Of a stretch of 64,000 bases of DNA, positions 59,818-64,000 are shown piece after piece. The position numbers and the translations under genes are program-made. The stretch covers positions 55,883,976 to 55,947,975 of the forward strand of contig OZ029913.1 in assembly GCA_964023275.1 (NCBI GenBank), in the 5' to 3' direction. The DNA comes from Norana najaformis (lineage: Eukaryota; Annelida; Clitellata; Crassiclitellata; Hormogastridae). Within the stretch, counting starts at the first letter, position 1; each line of letters starts with the position of its first letter. Under the pieces are notes generated by a model. The model saw nothing but the letters and a program-made list of their open reading frames with translations. It was not told the DNA's origin and ran no database searches.

Positions 59818-61089
59818 TGTCTAGCTGCTGACACATTAAATCCTGGTATGTAGCTTTGTAGAAGGCATTAATAAGGATTTGTCAAAGGATCATTCGGTTG
59901 AAAATATATCTGCATTATTGTGATTCAAATCATGGCTGTGGGTTAAAGGTCTAAGGTTTTCAACAACCTCCACTATAAAGGTTTAATTGTTTATGGACTT
60001 CGATCATTATTCTGGCACTGGAGAACTGACAAGGCAGTGAGAGGGTGTTTGATCATATCTTTGATGGTGGAATTTGTCCAAAAAAACTCAGCAACATCTG
60101 TGTTTCAATCTGAAGGAAAACTGGCATTGCTGGAAACAAAGTGAAATTTGAGAAGCATAATTTTACTTGTAAAAAAAGGTGTTGAAATTGAATGAACTTG
60201 TAAGAGAGGATATAGGACTTTAAACCAAAGCTGTAGGAGATAGCATTCAGTTATTTGCATTTGACTGAATTCTAAGAGAAACAGTATCATGTTGTCAACA
60301 TGTTTCAACAGACAACTTGGTTCCTTGTGAGCAGGAAAACTATTCATTGTATATTACAGATCACGGATCCTAAAGAAAAGCGAGTCATTGCGCATAATTT
60401 TAAATTAAATATTGACAGTAGCTACTTTTAGCATTTAACATTCCATTTATTCATTCTACTTGTGAATATGCTTTAAGCAACCAAACTTGACGAATATAAA
60501 TGCATACTGTCAGTTACTATTTGTTGGTTCTAAACCTTCTAAAATGGTGAGCTTGTTTTGAACACTTAAATGTTTAGTAATTTATCATTGTTAACTTTGT
60601 GAATTAAAAATTTGGGTTTTTTATTTTGTCTATCTGCTTGATATGCATGAATTACTCCAATTACGGTAGTAAAACCTGGCGTTTTCATGGTGTACGGGGA
60701 GAACAAAGGTGGCAAAATAGCTCATTTTCTTTCAATAAATTCTCAAGTTAGCGCATATGCATCAGATACTATTAAGAGTCTCGGAGCTTGCTCTGTGGAT
60801 CATGACACAGAACCAAACTTGACTGCCTTAACTATCTAGGGAAGCTTTTCAAAGCCGCCATTTTGGCCTAGCTTTATCTGCCACTGAAGAAATCTGAACG
60901 TTTTATTTGGCATTAAAGAAACCATAGTCACTAAGATTATGGTTTACATGTATTTCTTTGATTGCCACAGGGTCATCCATACATAACGTCTGCAGAAAAC
61001 GACCTTGGACTCCTCCCTCCCGCCCTTTGTCCGCATTCGGCATTGCCCTGCCGCTTCCATCTTTGGACGTCTGCTCTACAACGGGGTAC

Positions 61090-61195
61090 TCAAGTCAATG
61101 AGTTCTGAGATAAGCTACTCTAGCGCGGTCTGCGCACGGAATTTTAAATGGCGTGGCGCACATTCAAACGGGCAGCGGTGGTTAATCGTAAGCTC
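61090..61195 (-). mobile_element. Dispersed SINE-like repeat, family B, fragment
   Basis: GCGCGGTCTGCGCACGGAAT and TTTAAATGGCGTGGCGC with ATTCAAACGGGCAGCGGTGG, the complement of the family's 3' half, fused to a retrotransposon tail. Confidence 0.55.
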
Positions 61196-61640
61196 GAGAT
61201 TTCTACAGCGCCCAACGAAAGCCAAGTCGCGTAAACCAGTTTATTCACTGGCGCGCAGTCAAAACAAAATCGATAGGCAGAAAGTTCGGTTCCGGGTCAA
61301 GATTCAGGAGTTACACAAGCAAACAGACGGCCATGGAGGTTGATGTTTTCATTTTGAGTGAAAGACCAGCCCAGAAATTGCAAGAGGTGAAGTGTTGGTG
61401 AATTCGTATGATAGATCAGTTAATTTTGGTAATTCTGGCGGAAGTTTATTCCAGAGGGGTGAAGAAGCTATGACTATGCAGCGATTTCCAAATTTTAAGG
61501 ATAAGGTGACGGGGGAAGACGTGTTAGAACAGACAAGGAGCGGACTGAACGCAGTGGTTGGATTGTAAATAACGGACGAAGATAGAAGGGTCGGGAAGAT
61601 TGAGTAGTGTTATTGCTAAGCGAAAGGGGTTTATGCGTTC
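61185..61640 (-). mobile_element. LINE 3' end (family C), second copy
   Basis: Same order as the neighbouring copy: UTR motif TCAAAACAAAATCGATAGGC at about 61258 and the GGCGGAAGTTTATTCCAGAG / GCGATTTCCAAATTTTAAGG stretch, complement of the WNKLPPELR region. Confidence 0.75.
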
Positions 61641-61714
61641 AGGTATTTTAAGCCAGTGTAGTGATTTGAGTACAGAAGTGATGTGATGGTATTTGAGAGT
61701 TTTGGTGACTGCAC

Positions 61715-62300
61715 GAGCAATCGTAATCTCGAGATTTCTACAGCGCTCATCAAAAGCTAAGTCGCGGGAACCAGCTTATTCACAGGCGCTCAGTCAAAAC
61801 AAAATCGATAGGCAAAGGGGTTCGGTTCCAGGTCAAGATCCAGGAGTCAGGCACTCAGACAGTCGGACGGCTACGGTGGATGATGTTTGAAATTGAAGCA
61901 AGAAGAGAGAAGGGGAAGAGAAAGAATCAGAATAAGATTTTTGGAAAAGAAGTGTTTTCAGTCTTGAGTGAAACACCTGCGCAGAAACTGAAAGAGGTGA
62001 AGTGTTGGTGAGTTCGTATAATTGACCAGACAACTGTCGCAATTCTGGCGGGAGTTTATTCCAAAGGGGTGGGGCAGCTATGGCTATGGAGCGATTTCCA
62101 AATTTTAAGGATAAGGTGACGGGAGGGCGAAGAAGTGTTAGGACAGATGAGGAGCGGGTTGAACGGAGTGGTTGGATAGTAAATAACTGACGAAGATAGG
62201 AGGGTTGGGAGGATTGAAGTGTGTTGTAGGTGAGGGATAAGACTTTGTACTCTATTCGTTCTGGTATTTTAAGCCAGTGCAGTGATTTGAGACATGACAT
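61715..62300 (-). pseudogene. LINE 3' end (family C) with reverse transcriptase tail frame
   Basis: The minus strand encodes LHWLKIPERIEYKVLSLTYN, PSYLRQLFTIQPLRSTRSSS and APPLWNKLPPELR, the well-known LINE C-terminal region (CR1/L2-like). A conserved 3' UTR follows, ending ...CGATTTTGTTTTGACTGAGC then GAAATCTCGAGATTACG. Best-preserved of the family C copies. Confidence 0.82.
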
Positions 62301-62449
62301 GACATGATCGCAAGCGGCCGATTCTCCAGGATTACCGTTATTTTTAATCTGTTGCGGCGCATCTTACAGAGAAACTGGTGGCTTGACTGAAAAGCACAAA
62401 ATGCCGAAACCTAAAACGTGAAAATGTTTAAAATAATCATTTTACCGTA

Positions 62450-62550
62450 TTAATCGTAATCGCAAGATTTCTACAGCGCCCAACGAAAGCCTCGTCACGG
62501 GAACCAGCTTATTCACAGGCGCTCAGTCAAAATAAAATCGATAGGCAAAA
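62450..62550 (-). mobile_element. LINE family C 3' UTR fragment
   Basis: CAGCGCCCAACGAAAGCCTC, then CAGTCAAAATAAAATCGATA. It stops abruptly in a trinucleotide repeat. Confidence 0.7.
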
Positions 62551-62559
62551 TGGTCCATT

Positions 62560-62849
62560 ATTACTACTACTATTACTACTAATAATAATAATACACTACT
62601 ACTATTACTACTACTACCACTACTACTACCACCACTACCAGCACTACTACTACTACTACCAGACTATTATTATTATTATTATTATTATTATCATCATCAT
62701 CATCGTCCTATATGTTCATAGTAGAGTTCCGGAGAAGCAGATGACGTTCCCACGCTGGACAGCCACTGAGAGTCTTTGAAGCAGGTAGCTGGTCTCCAGT
62801 GGATCGTGGGTTGCCATTGTCATCCTTCGTCCAAACTCCCGCACAAAAA

Positions 62850-62900
<51 letters not shown>
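62560..62900. repeat. Compound (ACT)n/(ATT)n tracts
   Basis: ACT/ATT trinucleotides at 62560-62705 and a pure (ATT)n run of about 17 units at 62848-62900, separated by about 140 bp of unique sequence. Confidence 0.9.
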
Positions 62901-62902
<2 letters not shown>

Positions 62903-62984
62903 TTGAGCATTAGTATAATAGCGCTATAGGTAGCGGGAGGTGTTTCGGATTGGAACGGAGAGAGGGAAGAGGAAGAAACAAATC

Positions 62985-63210
62985 CTATCCTGATTCTCCC
63001 TCTTCCCCTTATATCTATCTTCGCTCCAATCCAAAACACCATCAGGCGCAGCCGTCTGACTGTCTGCTTGCCTGCCTGACTATTGGATCTTGACCTGGAA
63101 CCGAACACTTTCTGCCTATCGATTCTGTTTTGACTGAGCGCCTGCAAATAAGCTGGTTCCGGCGACTTGGATTTTGTTGGGCGCTGTAGAAATCTCGAGA
63201 TTACGGATAC
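62985..63210 (+). mobile_element. LINE family C 3' UTR fragment
   Basis: ATCCTATCCTGATTCTCCCT, TTGGATCTTGACCTGGAACC, ATTCTGTTTTGACTGAGCGC and GAAATCTCGAGATTACG, in sense on plus. Confidence 0.72.
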
Positions 63211-63400
63211 GTCAAGTGAAGCAGGCGCAATAAATGGTATATATTCGGCAACTTTAATTAATTCAGCTTACCCGCTTCCTTACCTTGCCTCAGTCCCCGT
63301 ACGAGACTAACCACATCATTATAAATTAGAGCGCAACATAATTGTGTGAGCGATCACCCTAGATGTCATTACATGGATATAACAAGCGGGTTATGTACAA

Positions 63401-63442
63401 ATGGCGGATTTTGATTTTGAGAAATCTCGAGCTTTATTTAGC
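63401..63442 (+). CDS. Possible first coding exon of an unknown gene
   Basis: ATGGCGGATTTTGATTTTGA reads MADFDFEKSRALFS and ends at TTTAGC|GTAAGA, a good donor. The ATG overlaps a YY1-like ATGGCGG element, as in many broadly expressed genes. The window ends 560 bp later, so no second exon can confirm it, and 14 codons are too few to name a family. Confidence 0.35.
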
Positions 63443-63574
63443 GTAAGATATGATAATATTTAAAAACAATTTTACGAATTGAAACCGATATACTAACATA
63501 TTTACTTTTTAAAAAATGTCTTGTGTTATGGTAAAAACCTTATGCATAAACACATAGGCGATATTAGAGGATCC

Positions 63575-63730
63575 TACAATTGATCGTAATCGTAATCCCA
63601 AGATTTCTACAGCGCCCAAGGAAAGCCGCGCCGCGGGGACCAGCTTATTCACAGGCGCTCAGTCAAAACAAAATTGATAGGCAAAAGGGTTCGGTCCCGG
63701 GTCAAGATCCAAGAGTCAGGCAGAGAGACA
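63575..63730 (-). mobile_element. LINE family C 3' UTR fragment
   Basis: AGATTTCTACAGCGCCCAAG, then CAGGCGCTCAGTCAAAACAA and GGGTCAAGATCCAAGAGTC. Followed by a short segment resembling another repeat (CCCATCAGAAGTGAGGTCCC). Confidence 0.7.
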
Positions 63731-64000
63731 GTATAAACTTCTGACTGTTAAAAGGTAAACGTAGCCTTTGTGTACACGCTTCTATAGAAACCCATCAGAA
63801 GTGAGGTCCCGAGATTTTAAAGATTTGTTGGCTGAAGCGCAAACAGTACCACACGAATCCAACAGCAGGACATCTATTTCAACCTCCCAACTTGTGTTAT
63901 CAAGTGCAACTCATTTATCGACCATGAAAGAATGGGGGAGAAACTTGAGCCAGAACGTGTTCTACTGGTGCTCCGAGCATACTTCATGAGTGTCAGCGTG

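Larger units (their letters stand above)
59672..63400. other. Intergenic region after ANKLE1
   Basis: AT-rich unique sequence to about 61.0 kb, then nested LINE family C copies and trinucleotide repeats. A minus-strand AAAATGGCGGCTTTG near 60860 resembles a YY1 site but begins only a 9-codon frame. Confidence 0.5.

Overview
The window is animal nuclear DNA: AT-rich, intron-rich and full of degraded retroelements, tRNA-derived SINEs and microsatellites. It looks like an invertebrate metazoan. The phylum cannot be fixed from the sequence alone; a lophotrochozoan or another marine invertebrate would fit. Three protein genes were rebuilt exon by exon from splice sites, reading-frame phase and similarity to known families. 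No bacterial, viral or CRISPR features were seen.

Layout. (1) 8348-10894, minus strand: the first three coding exons of a Mondo/MLXIP-family glucose-sensing transcription factor. The rest of the gene would lie to the left, beyond a long repeat-rich stretch. (2) 10.9-14.3 kb: intergenic, with a YY1-like site and a cluster of ATCGA motifs upstream of Mondo. (3) 14365-49783, minus strand: a complete citron Rho-interacting kinase (CIT) with 45 coding exons. All 44 introns have GT..AG ends and compatible phases. The summed coding length is 8265 nt, giving 2754 residues, about 700 more than human CIT. Domain order is kinase, kinase tail, long coiled coil, C1, PH, CNH and a Ser-rich tail ending in a PDZ-ligand-like SDI. 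The extra length is mostly two giant exons (37769-38820 and 36189-37228). (4) 49.8-52.6 kb: a divergent intergenic region. (5) 52582-59671, plus strand: a complete ANKLE1 (ankyrin, LEM and GIY-YIG nuclease) in 9 coding exons, 536 residues. (6) 59.7-64 kb: nested copies of one non-LTR retrotransposon family, microsatellites, and a possible first exon of another gene at 63401.

How the genes may work together. Citron kinase organises the midbody ring in late cytokinesis. ANKLE1/LEM-3 is a nuclease reported to cut chromatin bridges near the midbody. Here the two genes are head to head, with start codons 2.8 kb apart, so shared regulation is a reasonable hypothesis. Other notable items are a 92-bp tandem repeat that quadruplicates a splice acceptor and the start of a PH-domain exon, a roughly 80-residue tandem repeat inside the CIT coiled coil, a repeated QTSF motif that resembles LC8-binding sites, and a 380-bp hAT-like MITE with an exact 8-bp target-site duplication.
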